DNA of 10,238 nucleotides, taken from the NCBI GenBank assembly GCA_002751075.1, contig NAOQ01000266.1, positions 63,171-73,408 on the forward strand, given 5' to 3'. A program made the translations under genes and the position numbers. Each line of letters begins with the position of its first letter. Within the stretch, counting starts at the first letter, position 1. The notes under the pieces are model-generated. The model was not told the origin of the DNA. It ran no database searches and saw only the letters and a program-made list of their open reading frames with translations. Shown piece after piece: positions 1 to 8,599 of this stretch. This DNA comes from Ichthyophonus hoferi. Taxonomy: Eukaryota > Opisthokonta > Ichthyosporea > Ichthyophonida > Ichthyophonidae.

Positions 1-34
1 AAAAAAAAAAAAAAAATTTTAAAAAAAAAAAAAA
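1..34. repeat. Poly(A)-rich low-complexity edge
   Basis: The window opens with 16 A, 4 T and 14 A. It is low-complexity sequence of unknown origin. It could be an old retroposon tail or simple AT drift, and nothing beside it decides between these. The following 35-118 stretch has no recognisable feature. Confidence 0.8.
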
Positions 35-118
35 TGTACGTTTTCATATTTTAATGTTGTTAAGGCTTGGTGAAAATGTCGTTTATGATTGGGAAACTGT
101 CGTTAAAGTTCGGAAAGC

Positions 119-566
119 CGTATAAGTAGTATAAGTAGAGACAGGTGCGTTCCTATGACCCATATTCGTTTAGAAGGAGATATAATATCAAATTAAGGAG
201 AGTTTAAACGTGTCACTTTTCATATACGGAGTAAAGATATTCTAAAATGTATATTTTTTATCATTAAACAAGTCGGCAGGACTTATCTTAGGCAGGACGC
301 CTAAGCACCTAAGCAATGTGTTATCTGGACCCAATGCACATGATCCGAAATGGCTTATTATGTAGTTGCAGGATCTCTACCATTGGCGGGTTTAATTATG
401 ATAGATCATATTGAATTGCCGTTTAATACCAATAGATTAGGAAACAAATATTTTCCCAGGCTACATATGTAATAATAGTTGCATGTAATAATAGTTGCTA
501 ATAATATTAAATGTTCATAACTCTATAAAGAAATACCCAAATTAATTAAATAGTCCTGTTTTAACA
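119..566 (-). mobile_element. LTR copy 1 (copia-type), minus strand
   Basis: This is one of three copies in the window of a 400-450 bp repeat; the others are at 865-2674 and 5969-6702. Read on the minus strand it begins TGTTAA at 566. Immediately upstream is a purine run, CCAAGGGGGAA (577 to 567), which is where the polypurine tract of an LTR element sits before its 3' LTR. TG at the start and a CA-like end in the other copies fit Ty1/copia LTRs. By eye this copy is only about four-fifths identical to the one at 865-2674, so it is old. Its far end near 119 is approximate, being where similarity to the other copies fades. It keeps the intact target CAATGTGT (314-321) that the Merlin element used in the other copy. 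The alternative is a MITE-like DNA element, because the ends also contain short inverted GAGACAGG/CCTGTCT motifs. The polypurine tract makes the LTR reading better. Confidence 0.65.
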
Positions 567-577
567 TTCCCCCTTGG
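567..577 (-). other. Polypurine tract beside LTR copy 1
   Basis: On the minus strand CCAAGGGGGAA directly abuts the TGTTAA start of the LTR. In LTR retrotransposons this tract primes plus-strand DNA synthesis and lies just upstream of the 3' LTR. That fixes both the orientation of the element and the identity of the copy at 119-566 as the 3' LTR. A near-palindrome, CCCCCTTGGCCTAGGGGG, overlaps it at about 569-586. Confidence 0.6.
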
Positions 578-603
578 CCTAGGGGGACTATTTCACCTAG
601 AAC

Positions 604-607
<4 letters not shown>

Positions 608-643
<36 letters not shown>
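608..643. repeat. (TA)n microsatellite
   Basis: An uninterrupted alternating A/T run of about 17 TA units lies in the short internal region between the two minus-strand LTR copies. It is simple-sequence expansion and likely to vary in length between strains. Confidence 0.95.
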
Positions 644-652
<9 letters not shown>

Positions 653-794
653 GACCCTTAACATGGTGGTGACTACTTAACTGTAGGCGTGTCGCTCACT
701 AAATGAGCTAGATAATTCCTGAAGATATTTAGAACGGCACCCAATGTGAAAACAGCAAAAAATAGATCACCACACTGTATGTTAAATGTTCCTG

Positions 795-833
795 CTGGCT
801 CTGGCTCTGGCTCTTGCTCTGGCTCTGGCTCTG
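795..833. repeat. CTGGCT hexamer array
   Basis: The unit CTGGCT repeats about six times with one interruption. On the minus strand it reads CAGAGC repeats. It directly follows a TGGTCAGAGCC motif (837 to 827) that resembles the initiator-Met tRNA primer-binding site common in copia elements (TGGTATCAGAGC). The array may therefore have grown out of the primer-binding site of the minus-strand LTR element. The repeat itself is certain; the link to the binding site is inference. Confidence 0.85.
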
Positions 834-1048
834 ACCATGGTAAACTAAGCTTTCTCTATTTCCATGTGGAGAATAATAAGTAGGCACACAAACGTTCCTG
901 TGACCCATATTCTTTTAAAATAAGAGATAATACCGAATGAAGAAGGGTTTAAACGTGTCCCTTTGCATACACGGAGTACAGATATGCTAAAACAATTTAT
1001 TATTATTATTGTTATTAAACAAGTCTGCAGGACGCCTAAGCAATGTGT

Positions 1049-1070
1049 AGTAAATGTGCAGAACGGGGAA
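1049..1070 (+). repeat. Merlin left terminal inverted repeat
   Basis: The first 22 bases of the element pair with the reverse complement of 2423-2444. The ten bases GTAAATGTGC are identical and the inner part matches partly, ending GGAA on both sides. Terminal inverted repeats are the transposase binding and cleavage sites. Confidence 0.85.
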
Positions 1071-1379
1071 TTTGATGCCGTCCAATATAACCACGCCATT
1101 TTCAAAATAGGCCAATTATATTTCCGGAATTGTTGACAGGCAAATTGAAAATTTAAGGGTGCGAGCCGCCTTTAGATTGGCAAATTATTTAGCGGGAAAT
1201 ATCAAGGCAGGCAAATTCTTGAAACGGTTATTTGGGACCACAATTGCTGCGACTAAATCGCCTAAATAAATAAAAATGTTTTTCCTTTATGGAAAAAAAA
1301 AAATGTTTGAAAACCAAAAATTTAATATTTTTACGCTTTCAAACATTGAAGAGAAATCACTGGTTTTTTTTAAGAAGGC

Positions 1380-2062
1380 ATGGAGTTTTTGTCTCAGCGC
1401 TTGTGCAGCCTTGGTCATCTCAAGCAAGATTACCAACGCAACTGGGTATGCAGTTCTCATGGCCATAAGGAGAGATGTTCAATTGGGAAGGGATCATCTT
1501 TAGAGATTCAAGCTGGGGGATGTCATCGTGAATTACAGAAGATTGTGCCCTTTTTCCAAGATTGGAAGAGACAACGCCATAGTTGATATAGACGAGACTT
1601 ACTGGAGTACGCGCAAGAGCCATGTTGGTAGGGGTTATACAATCCCAACAATGGATTTTCGGCGGCATTTAGCGCCACACAGGAAGACGATTTGTAGTTG
1701 TTGTCACGAATGGGAGAAAAGAAACAATTTTACCCGAAATTGAGAAATACGTAGCTCCAGGAACTATTATTATGTTCAAATCCTGGCCTGCTTATAATAT
1801 GGGTGCCATGTCCAACTTGGGCATTATGCACTTCAAGGTAAATCATCTGTTTAACTTTGTATCCTCTGATCATCTTTCGGTCCACACCCAGGGCATTGAG
1901 AGGATGTGGAGAGACTTCAAAGACCGCAACAAAAGGCAGCATAGGACAATCTCAGGTAATTTTGACAGCTATCTGGCCAAGTACATGTGGAGGCGAGAAC
2001 GTTGTCAAGAAAACGTGTTTAGAGATATGATGACCCTAATCGCCATGTATTCAAGTCAATAA
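1380..2062 (+). pseudogene. Merlin/ISXO2-like DDE transposase, broken
   Basis: The protein would have cut and rejoined the Merlin element in the nucleus. Family features are spread over three frames. A zinc-ribbon-like N-terminal stretch (QRNWVCSSHGHKERCSIGKG, frame starting 1380) resembles the WRC...RKR.S...G region of ISXO2 transposases. The first catalytic Asp is seen in IDETYW (GAC, 1591-1593). Then come WIFGGI, APGTII and SWPAYN, followed by NHLFNF, HTQGIERMW with the catalytic Glu (1898-1900), and a family-typical C-terminus ending at 2062. Decay is clear: at least two frame changes (one between the zinc-ribbon part and the IDE part, one near 1640), an in-frame TAG at 1670-1672, and a Lys codon (1778-1780) where the second catalytic Asp is expected two residues before the conserved Trp. 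The true start is not identifiable; 1380 is the start of the recognisable part. An AATAAA at 2058-2063 overlaps the stop codon. Confidence 0.88.
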
Positions 2063-2126
2063 ATAAATGGCAGGCAATATGAGCATGTTTGGCTTGGAGT
2101 ATATTGCTTCTGAATGATATAGTGGC

Positions 2127-2160
2127 AAGGTTAAGGTTTAAGGTTTAGGGTTTAGAGTTT
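2127..2160 (+). repeat. Telomere-like heptamer run inside Merlin
   Basis: The stretch reads as AAGGTT, then AAGGTTT twice, AGGGTTT and AGAGTTT: 34 bases of degenerate TTTAGGG-type units. It lies between the transposase stop and the right end of the Merlin element. Only one unit matches TTTAGGG exactly, so it may be chance T/G/A drift rather than a captured telomere fragment. Confidence 0.5.
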
Positions 2161-2210
2161 AAAGTATGGTTGGAAAGTATTAAATATTTTAATAGAAAAG
2201 CAGGGGTGTA

Positions 2211-2224
2211 GGGGCGGCAGCCCC
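2211..2224. other. GC-rich hairpin in Merlin 3' region
   Basis: GGGGC, a GGCA loop and GCCCC form a perfect 5-bp GC stem in otherwise AT-rich DNA, followed by CGAGAGCAAAAAG. Its role, if any, is unknown. It may be a structural element of this transposon. Confidence 0.6.
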
Positions 2225-2264
2225 CGAGAGCAAAAAGTAAAAAATTAGTTTCGAAATGGGAACG

Positions 2265-2367
2265 AAATCGCAGTTTCCGTATTGTTCCTGATTTATTTTA
2301 CCGCGCTCAGATCTTCTTTGCAAAATCGCAGGTTCCGTGTAGATCCTAGTTTAATTCACCGCGCTCT
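2265..2367 (+). repeat. 58-bp period tandem duplication in Merlin
   Basis: Two diverged copies begin AAATCGCAG at 2265 and 2323. Both contain TTCCGT, then TCCT/A followed by a T-rich part, then ACCGCGCTC. The offset is 58 bp. The copies sit just inside the right end, where DNA transposons often carry subterminal repeats. A matching pair was not evident at the left end. Confidence 0.75.
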
Positions 2368-2422
2368 GTTCCGGATTTCCGATTGATTTATTTTAAATAT
2401 AGCCAATCAGCGCATTGCGGTT

Positions 2423-2444
2423 TTCCATCTTTCGCACATTTACC
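2423..2444 (-). repeat. Merlin right terminal inverted repeat
   Basis: The reverse complement begins GGTAAATGTGC and matches the left end from the second base onward. The target duplication CAATGTGT begins at the next base, 2445, which fixes the right boundary exactly. Confidence 0.85.
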
Positions 2445-2674
2445 CAATGTGTTATCTTGGCCCAAAACGTATGTTCTGAAATGGCTTATTGTTACAGGAT
2501 CTCTACCATTGGCTGATTAAATTTTGATAGATCATCTTGAATTGCTGTTTAATACCAATAGATAACAATAACTATTTTCCCAGGCTACATATGTAATAAT
2601 AACTGCTAATAATAGTAAATGTTTATAGTTATATAAAGAAATACCCAAATTTATCAAACATTCCTGTCTTAACA

Positions 2675-3749
2675 ATACCATACAGTATATGGCATATAAA
2701 TTAATTAGCAAATTAATGAGTTAATTATTCAATTAGAACTAAAACTATTTTGGACTGTTATATATGTAACTATCTTTAGTCAATTCATTTTTAGTGTGGT
2801 ATGTGTTTAGGAATATGTTAAATCAGAATGTTTTCTTATTTATGACCATAGTAAGGTGCAGATGATACTTCCTAAGCCCATTGACAAGATAATAAAAAAA
2901 AACTTTATCTGGAATAGCCTAGGAAATACTACAGTCCAAACCTTAGCTAATTAATTATAGTAAACAAAATATGCAAAGGGGTAGTTTGTTTATTGCACAA
3001 CTGCATATATATGAGGACATTGTATCATTATAATATTATAATAGAAGAAGCATGCTGGGCAGTCTATTGGGAAGTATATAGTTATATTTCCATAAGTATA
3101 TAGCAACCTGTTCATACATCCAATTGTAGGTATGATGTCTTGCAGTTGTATATAGCTAGTATGTATTGTTTGTTTGTATTAAAAATGTAAGTAGTATAAA
3201 GCATTATACCTTTCAAGATATGAGTCTAATTAATATCCATTTAAGTATATGCTTATATTAAATAGTAGAGAGTTCACTGATGTAATGCATTAATCGATAT
3301 TGTCATTTAATTAAGTATTGAATTTCAGAAATTCAGAAGAGCATTTTTGGACTAAAAAAGCTCCATATTAGGGCCCTTGGTAAAGGGATAATAATAATTA
3401 ATTCAGAAAATAGAGTAGCTACCCAAACCAAGTCTGATAGAAAATTCTAGTACTTAAGTTGTAGTCTCAGGGTTTATACACATGGTGGGTTTTAATCCCA
3501 ATGCTTCATTTAAACCAATTAACTAAGCAACCTAACTAGGCTATGGTATGACAGACCAGACAGCCCAGTTTTTTGCCAAAAACTATACAATTAGAGGTTG
3601 GGCTATAAATCAAGGCCATACATGTCTCATATTAAAATAAACGTTTGCTAGACAAAAGCATTAACCTTAAATTGGCTAATTTGTGTAAGTAATGGCTTTA
3701 GCAAGTCAAGCCAGAAATAGCAGCAAAAATAGTTTTCAGAAATGAAAGT
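2675..3749. other. AT-rich interval, no gene recognised
   Basis: Over 1 kb lies between LTR copy 2 and the first recognisable copia coding similarity. I see no sustained reading frame, RNA gene or clear terminal repeat. It may hold the decayed LTR and leader of the plus-strand copia fossil downstream, for example around a TATATATGAGG motif at 3006. No boundaries can be defended. Confidence 0.6.
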
Positions 3750-5870
3750 TTCTTGAATCAACAGCTTCGATTAAATGGTCCACAATTAAAGCAAGAAAGG
3801 CAAGAGTTTAATTTACCTCTGATTCGGAGTACTCTCTTAGAAAAAATTTGGGCAACACGCCCAATGCCTGTCTGGACTCTGGGAATATTCTTAATGACTC
3901 TGACCATAACTTTGCAACCACTAGATTTTGTATGTCAATTGACTCCCATCCTAAGTTAACACATACCACAGCTCCTTTCAACAAGGTTAATAAGGTCTAA
4001 CAATCTGGAAGTTCTTCCACTGCCAATTCTTCTTCAAAGCAGTCTGATGATATAACCTCTCCAACTAAACCAATATAGAGGGATAATGACCAAATGAATT
4101 AATATGGTCATGAGTTCACTAACCCTCCATACATTATGACCAAGTCTCATTATCCAATGAATATAAATTTTGAACACATCTTCAAAAGTGGAATGATTGG
4201 TCAGCTATCCTACAATGACTGGTCCAACAGCATTTTGTCATTTACGCAATTATTAACATACTTACAAACTATAATAGAGCCACCAACTTCAGTACAGTTA
4301 CTTAAGGTAGATGCCGTTTCATTTACTGAAGTGACATCTAGATTTTTTATATAGCATCAAATCACAAGAAAAAGCCTATTATCGTGGGTTGGTAACTTCT
4401 ATAATTTGCATTTCAGACCTAGACAGGTAATGGCGCAGAAATTTGTCAATAAAGAAACCCCAATGTGTTCTACACATTTAATAGGGTTATATGGTACCAG
4501 GCCTAAACCAATTGAGTCTAGTAACATGTTCTTGGATAATTTTTTGGATAGTATAAAAAAATCAGAAGAGTAAAAATGCAACTCTCTAACCTCTCTATCC
4601 TGCCCAAGGCTGTCCAAGTAATAAGTGAGGCCAGATAATGCTTTAAACAGCCGGAAGACTATGTAGCGTCTACCAAAGGATGTAAATTTTTTAAAGAGTT
4701 CATTTAATACATGAACTGTTGAAAATCTACCAAATTAGCGTAAAATCAACTACTGATCATTAAACCTTATGATCAACAACGCCATAATGTTGCTTGTTAC
4801 AATGCCAAAAATCTGCAATGTAAAATCTATAATGGTCTACATTAATTAGAATTCTGTCCAACACTGAAAAAAATTAATGAATTATCTATTACGTTCAATG
4901 AAGGTTCTCCCTATATACCAGGTCAAATCCTAAGGAACAAAGGAAGAACAAACAGTAGCATCAATAATCAAGATCATCTACCAGTAAAACTTGAGGTAAA
5001 AGACGTAAAAACCCATCTTTAAAGGTTTATATGGCAGGAAAGAGTGTAGAATGTAAGGCTACTCCTTATACAAGGGACACTGCAATCTGAGTCACTCCCA
5101 ATGCAAAAACCCTTGTATTAGAATTAGACAATGGTTCTTCAAGATACCTAAAACACTGTAAGTAATATTTTTTGTTCTTAAACCCTGTCGTTTCCCATGT
5201 AAAATAAAGAACCGGAAAGCAAAGCAATGCTTCAGATTTAATAGCATCAACTTACTCACAAGATCAAATAATGCTAAAAGACCTACAGCATTGCCCAATG
5301 TGTAATGTGTTACATGTCCCAGACTTGAAGTTAAATTTATTCTCTATACTCTCTTTGAGGGAGAAAAAGATAACATCAGTCTTCCAAAAAATATATATAT
5401 ATATTATTATTTAAAATAATAATATACTGTTAAAAAAGAACACAATTTTGAACTGTATGTACAGAAATGATACAAAAAATACCCAACCCTTTCAAAAGGG
5501 TTATTAACATTAATGTCAACTTAACTTTTACTCTCGACTGAACTATAAAGATCAATGACCTCAAATGCTGAGTGAATTCCTCAGGTAATCAGGTAGCAAT
5601 TGTGGAGAAGAAATCATCATCTTTGGAGACTAGATTTGCATCTTGTAAGCTTTCCATGAAAGATTACTGTTCTCTAGTATAATTATAATTCTCATGTGTA
5701 CAGTCCTATTTCTATAGACCAAGTAAACTTCTTACCCCACTTATACTGACAAAATTACCGGAGTTTTACAATATACACAATCACTCTTGGTTGGTCCTCT
5801 TTGTTGAAACTTCTCATGATTAAAACATATATTGATGTTCACTGATGAGTATTTACTTAATATAACTATT
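3750..5870 (+). mobile_element. Decayed Ty1/copia gag-pol fossil
   Basis: This is a broken relic of a Ty1/copia LTR retrotransposon in plus orientation. Recognisable parts follow the copia order: a gag-like section (about 3750-5000), a weak nucleocapsid-like stretch and then a protease active-site-like stretch (about 5030-5160), the gag-pre-integrase region with its LHVPDLKLNLFSILSL-type signature (about 5300-5390), and the start of the integrase core (about 5780-5870). Reverse transcriptase and RNase H were not recognised, so the 3' half seems lost or decayed beyond reading. Breaks are many, well over ten by eye, so it is an old fossil with no coding capacity. Whether LTR copy 3 (5969-6702), in the same orientation, is its own 3' LTR or a separate solo LTR cannot be settled here. 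Confidence 0.8.
5393..5425. repeat. AT microsatellite and AT palindrome
   Basis: A short (AT)n run is followed by ATTATTATTTAAAATAATAAT, a near-perfect AT palindrome within the copia fossil. It is simple-sequence drift. Confidence 0.7.
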
Positions 5871-5968
5871 ATATTTTATAAAAAAATCCAAAACCTTAAA
5901 TTATTTTAAAAATTATTATGTTTATGTATTGTAGATCTAATTAATGCTGAAAATATTTCTATCAATAT

Positions 5969-6702
5969 TGTTAAGACATGAACATTTAATTGATTTTGGT
6001 ATTTCTTTATCCATCGCTAATCATTTAATATTATTAGCAATTATTATTACATACGTAGCCTGTGAAAAGAGTTAGTGTAATGTATTGCTGTTAAATGGGA
6101 TAGAAATCTGTGGTAGTTCTAGTGATATTTCTACAGGCTTCGAGGTTGCCAATTGAGTGTTGTATAACAGGACTATATATATATATTAGGATATTGTTTG
6201 ACAAATAATAAACAAATACAAAGCCTTGTATATCATGAGCGTATTCCTATTTTTTCCATATCAATATTATACATGTATACAGACATGCAGGGCTGCCACA
6301 TATCCTTAGGTGTGGCGGGGCGTTTATTGGTTGTTTCTCTTCCCTTTTATCCTTTTTAGACCTTTGTTTATTGCGTGTGCCAATTGTAGCTGTGTTCATC
6401 AATGAAAATGGAACCAATTATAAATATCCTTATTGAGTTAGTAGTCTTGCAATTAATGACAATCCAAGATGATCTATCAAAATGAAACCAGCTAATTATA
6501 GAGGTCCCGCGAATATATAATAAGCCATTTCAAATTATATGTTTTTGGGTCTAGATAGCAATATTGCTTAGGCCTCCTGCTTAAAACAATTCCTGCTGAT
6601 TTGTTTAATAATAAATGTAACCTCCCTTAATTTGGTACTCTCTTTTCTCTAAACAAATATAGGTCACAGGAACACTCCTGTCTCTATTTATTATTTTCAG
6701 CA
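5969..6702 (+). mobile_element. LTR copy 3, plus strand, with an insertion
   Basis: This is the third member of the LTR family, inverted relative to copies 1 and 2. It starts TGTTAAGACATG at 5969 and ends TTATTTTCAGCA at about 6702. Without the foreign block at about 6098-6452 it is close to 380 bp. The 5-bp flanks, AATAT on the left and TATAT on the right, are nearly alike and could be a worn target duplication of a solo LTR, although AT-rich flanks match easily by chance. It also shows the unoccupied counterpart of the Merlin target. It may instead be the 3' LTR of the copia fossil directly upstream. Confidence 0.65.
6098..6452. mobile_element. Unclassified ~355-bp insertion in LTR copy 3
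   Basis: This block has no counterpart in LTR copies 1 and 2. LTR homology stops after TTAAATG (6091-6097) and resumes at about TTAATG (6453-6458), and these two flanks could be a worn target duplication. Inside are a TATA-like run (6174-6186), AATAAAC (6206-6212) and a GC-richer patch (6288-6325). No coding potential, terminal inverted repeats or tRNA-like boxes were found. It could be a SINE, a fragment of another LTR or a small non-autonomous element. Confidence 0.5.
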
Positions 6703-8428
6703 TATATCTATAGATAAGGACTCCCTTCTTAGATTGTCGATTTCTCCTTCACTGCTATGCCATATTTTGAGATATTTTAAGTCAGGTGATTATTAATTTT
6801 TAAAAGAATAATGAAGCCACTTATTTTAATCTTTGTTGATTGACAAAGATGTGGCACTCAGATAGGTTAATCCAGAGGTGATTTCAAAATGCACATGGCA
6901 CTGGTGTAGATTACCTAAAATACTAATTGTTTATGTATTAGATACTTCCAAGGACATGATAGGTTTAAGTCAATCTTATAGAGTCTTTCAAGAGGCTCAC
7001 TGAAAGTTTGTTTATTAATTTATAGTATTAGTTCAATACTTTGTATTGAAGACCAGGCTGACCTTATGTAGCTAATTGTTTGCAGTGTGATCAGAGCTGT
7101 TTATAAATGCTAGCACAACTATCACCTTTTATGTTTACTAGAAGTCCTAGTTAAGTGTAATGTTGTTTTGTGTTCAGTTAACTGTGATCTACTATACAAT
7201 TAATCATCTTATAACCGTGTTGGCTGTGCCCTGAGTTTGAAAATAATTAATCATGCACTAAGTATTGATGTACTTCTATCTGTATAAACATTACACGCCT
7301 ATATAAAAATCTACATATATATTTTATGTCAACTGACTATTTACAAGAACTACTTGTCATGGGCTGCATGTATATGTTAATATACATCTCAATACACCTT
7401 ATTGATATATATCATAGTCTATTTATGAATCTGTTTCCCTATTATGTCTTTTCCTTCTCCAGTCTTTGATACAATCACTTTGATCAAAGATCGTATTTTC
7501 GTCTGACCACTGAATTTACATAGATACTATCACATGATTTCCCTATTATGACTGTAATGAAACATAGCTTACTGTTGCTTTTGATAATGCGTTCTTTACG
7601 TTACATTTAATGCAACCTCCCACTTGAACTCTGTTATTGTCAGTTAATATTGTAACTATTCTTTCTGTTGGAACATGTGTAATACGTTTACAATGGTTCC
7701 TTACTTATCTATTTATTTGCATTAGAATATAACATATTTTCTATTTGGTTGGTATCTGCTATTGATCAGATAGTAAATATTATCTAGCTAACACGTACAA
7801 TATTGGAGATATCTGTTAAACCTACGTAGTAATTACTCAGGTTGATATTAATTCCTATATGCTAACTATCTTAGATATACAATTTGATCCAAATTCAATC
7901 TGACCACATAACATGTGCTTAGAATAGTATAAATTAGCCACTGTGTGGTTGAAACGGGGCTTCTAGTTTTATTTATACTATAGTTTTCCATCTAACATGT
8001 GTCATTGTCAGGATAAGGGTTTAAAACAAAGACATGGTATGATTATCTTATATTTTTCTCGTTGCTACAAGAACATCATGTGTCTTCTTTCTGAGTGCAA
8101 AATCCACCTATCTATGCTATGTTAATTTTCATCTACATTTTAAGAATTGTTGCAATTACTTATCATCCCAAATTGATTACTCTGATACTAATAACATAAA
8201 ACTAAATGCTAGATTGAACTAATTACCTATGTAGTAGTATTATTTATAGTATATATTTACAATTGTTTTATATATTAGAATTCAGTTGTTTTATGTGAGA
8301 CAGACCATTGCAATTTTATATTACTATTATTTTTTCATATTTTTAATTTTATTATTATATATATATGCATCTATTCAAAATAATTATTGTTATAGCGTTT
8401 TGGTAATTTTGGCCTAGCTTATTTTGTT
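6703..8428. other. AT-rich interval, nothing recognised
   Basis: About 1.7 kb of AT-rich DNA has stops in every frame. Small local patterns exist, such as a TTCAATAC/GTATTGAA inverted repeat at about 7031-7049 and TTTCCCTATTATG at about 7434 and again at about 7540. None reaches the level of a defined element. It may be very old element sequence or intergenic spacer. Confidence 0.6.
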
Positions 8429-8485
8429 GATTACGGCCATGCTTAGTAGAAAGGACTCTACCCCGTCTGATAATTTTATAGTTAC
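8429..8485 (+). pseudogene. 5S rRNA 5'-half fragment
   Basis: GATTACGGCCAT begins this copy exactly as in the full-length unit 171 bp downstream. It continues through GACTCTACCCCGTCTGAT, close to the universal 5S segment CAUCCCGUCUGAUC, and fades after about 57 nt near GTTAC. The half carrying the main internal Pol III promoter is missing, so it should not be expressed. It could be a remnant of a tandem 5S array, a 5'-truncated duplicate, or the head of a 5S-derived retroposon. The retained core looks closer to the general 5S consensus than that of the full unit. Confidence 0.65.
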
Positions 8486-8599
8486 ATATTGCTGTAATTA
8501 TTGCATATATTGATATTTATTTTCTAATTTGACCAACTTATTATATATATATATTATTTTCTCAAATATATTTAATTCTTTCCCAAAAAAAAGTCTTTC

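Larger units (their letters stand above)
1049..2444 (+). mobile_element. Merlin (IS1595-like) DNA transposon
   Basis: A complete but inactive cut-and-paste DNA transposon of the Merlin superfamily, the eukaryotic relatives of IS1595/IS1016. The ends are inverted: AGTAAATGTGC at the left and GGTAAATGTGC on the reverse complement of the right, with about 16 of 22 outer bases matching. It is bordered by identical 8-bp duplications, CAATGTGT (1041-1048 and 2445-2452), in the usual 8-9 bp Merlin range. Removing the element and one duplication restores the LTR sequence seen intact at 314-321. Inside are the broken transposase (1380-2062), an AATAAA signal (2058-2063), a telomere-like heptamer run (2127-2160), a GC-rich hairpin (2211-2224) and a 58-bp tandem duplication. 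It entered after the LTR had been deposited. Confidence 0.9.
865..2674 (-). mobile_element. LTR copy 2, minus strand, split by Merlin
   Basis: This is the second copy of the LTR family, in the same orientation as copy 1. Its two halves lie at 865-1048 and 2445-2674, separated by the 1,396-bp Merlin element. Without the insertion and the extra target copy it is about 406 bp. On the minus strand it starts TGTTAAGACAGG at 2674 and ends near CTCCACA at about 865. A primer-binding-like motif at 837 to 827 would put the end nearer 838, so this boundary is uncertain. With copy 1 it frames about 300 bp holding that motif and the polypurine tract. This is the layout of a very short LTR element (TRIM-like) or an internally deleted copia relative. 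Clear 5-bp host duplications at the outer ends were not found. Confidence 0.65.

Noticed and set aside
845-1105. 86-residue open frame on the minus strand
   Set aside because: It runs across LTR copy 2 and the Merlin left end, so it is a chance frame spanning an insertion boundary with no family resemblance.
1420-1668. Minus-strand open frame opposite the transposase
   Set aside because: It is the antisense shadow of the Merlin coding region; all recognisable motifs are on the plus strand.
1730-1942. Second minus-strand open frame opposite the transposase
   Set aside because: It is antisense to the NHLFNF/GIERMW part of the transposase and has no independent signal.
119-2674. Reading the three-copy repeat as a MITE with inverted GAGACAGG/CCTGTCT ends and TA duplications
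   Set aside because: Similarity between copies extends beyond those motifs, the sequence has TG...CA ends, and a polypurine tract abuts copy 1. LTR fits better, though MITE is not fully excluded.
4399-5298. Two minus-strand open frames (4399-4617 and 5092-5298)
   Set aside because: Both lie antisense to the copia fossil and show no recognisable domain.
6900-7060. Faint copia 3'-domain-like resemblance on the minus strand
   Set aside because: Too short and too weak to separate from chance in AT-rich DNA.
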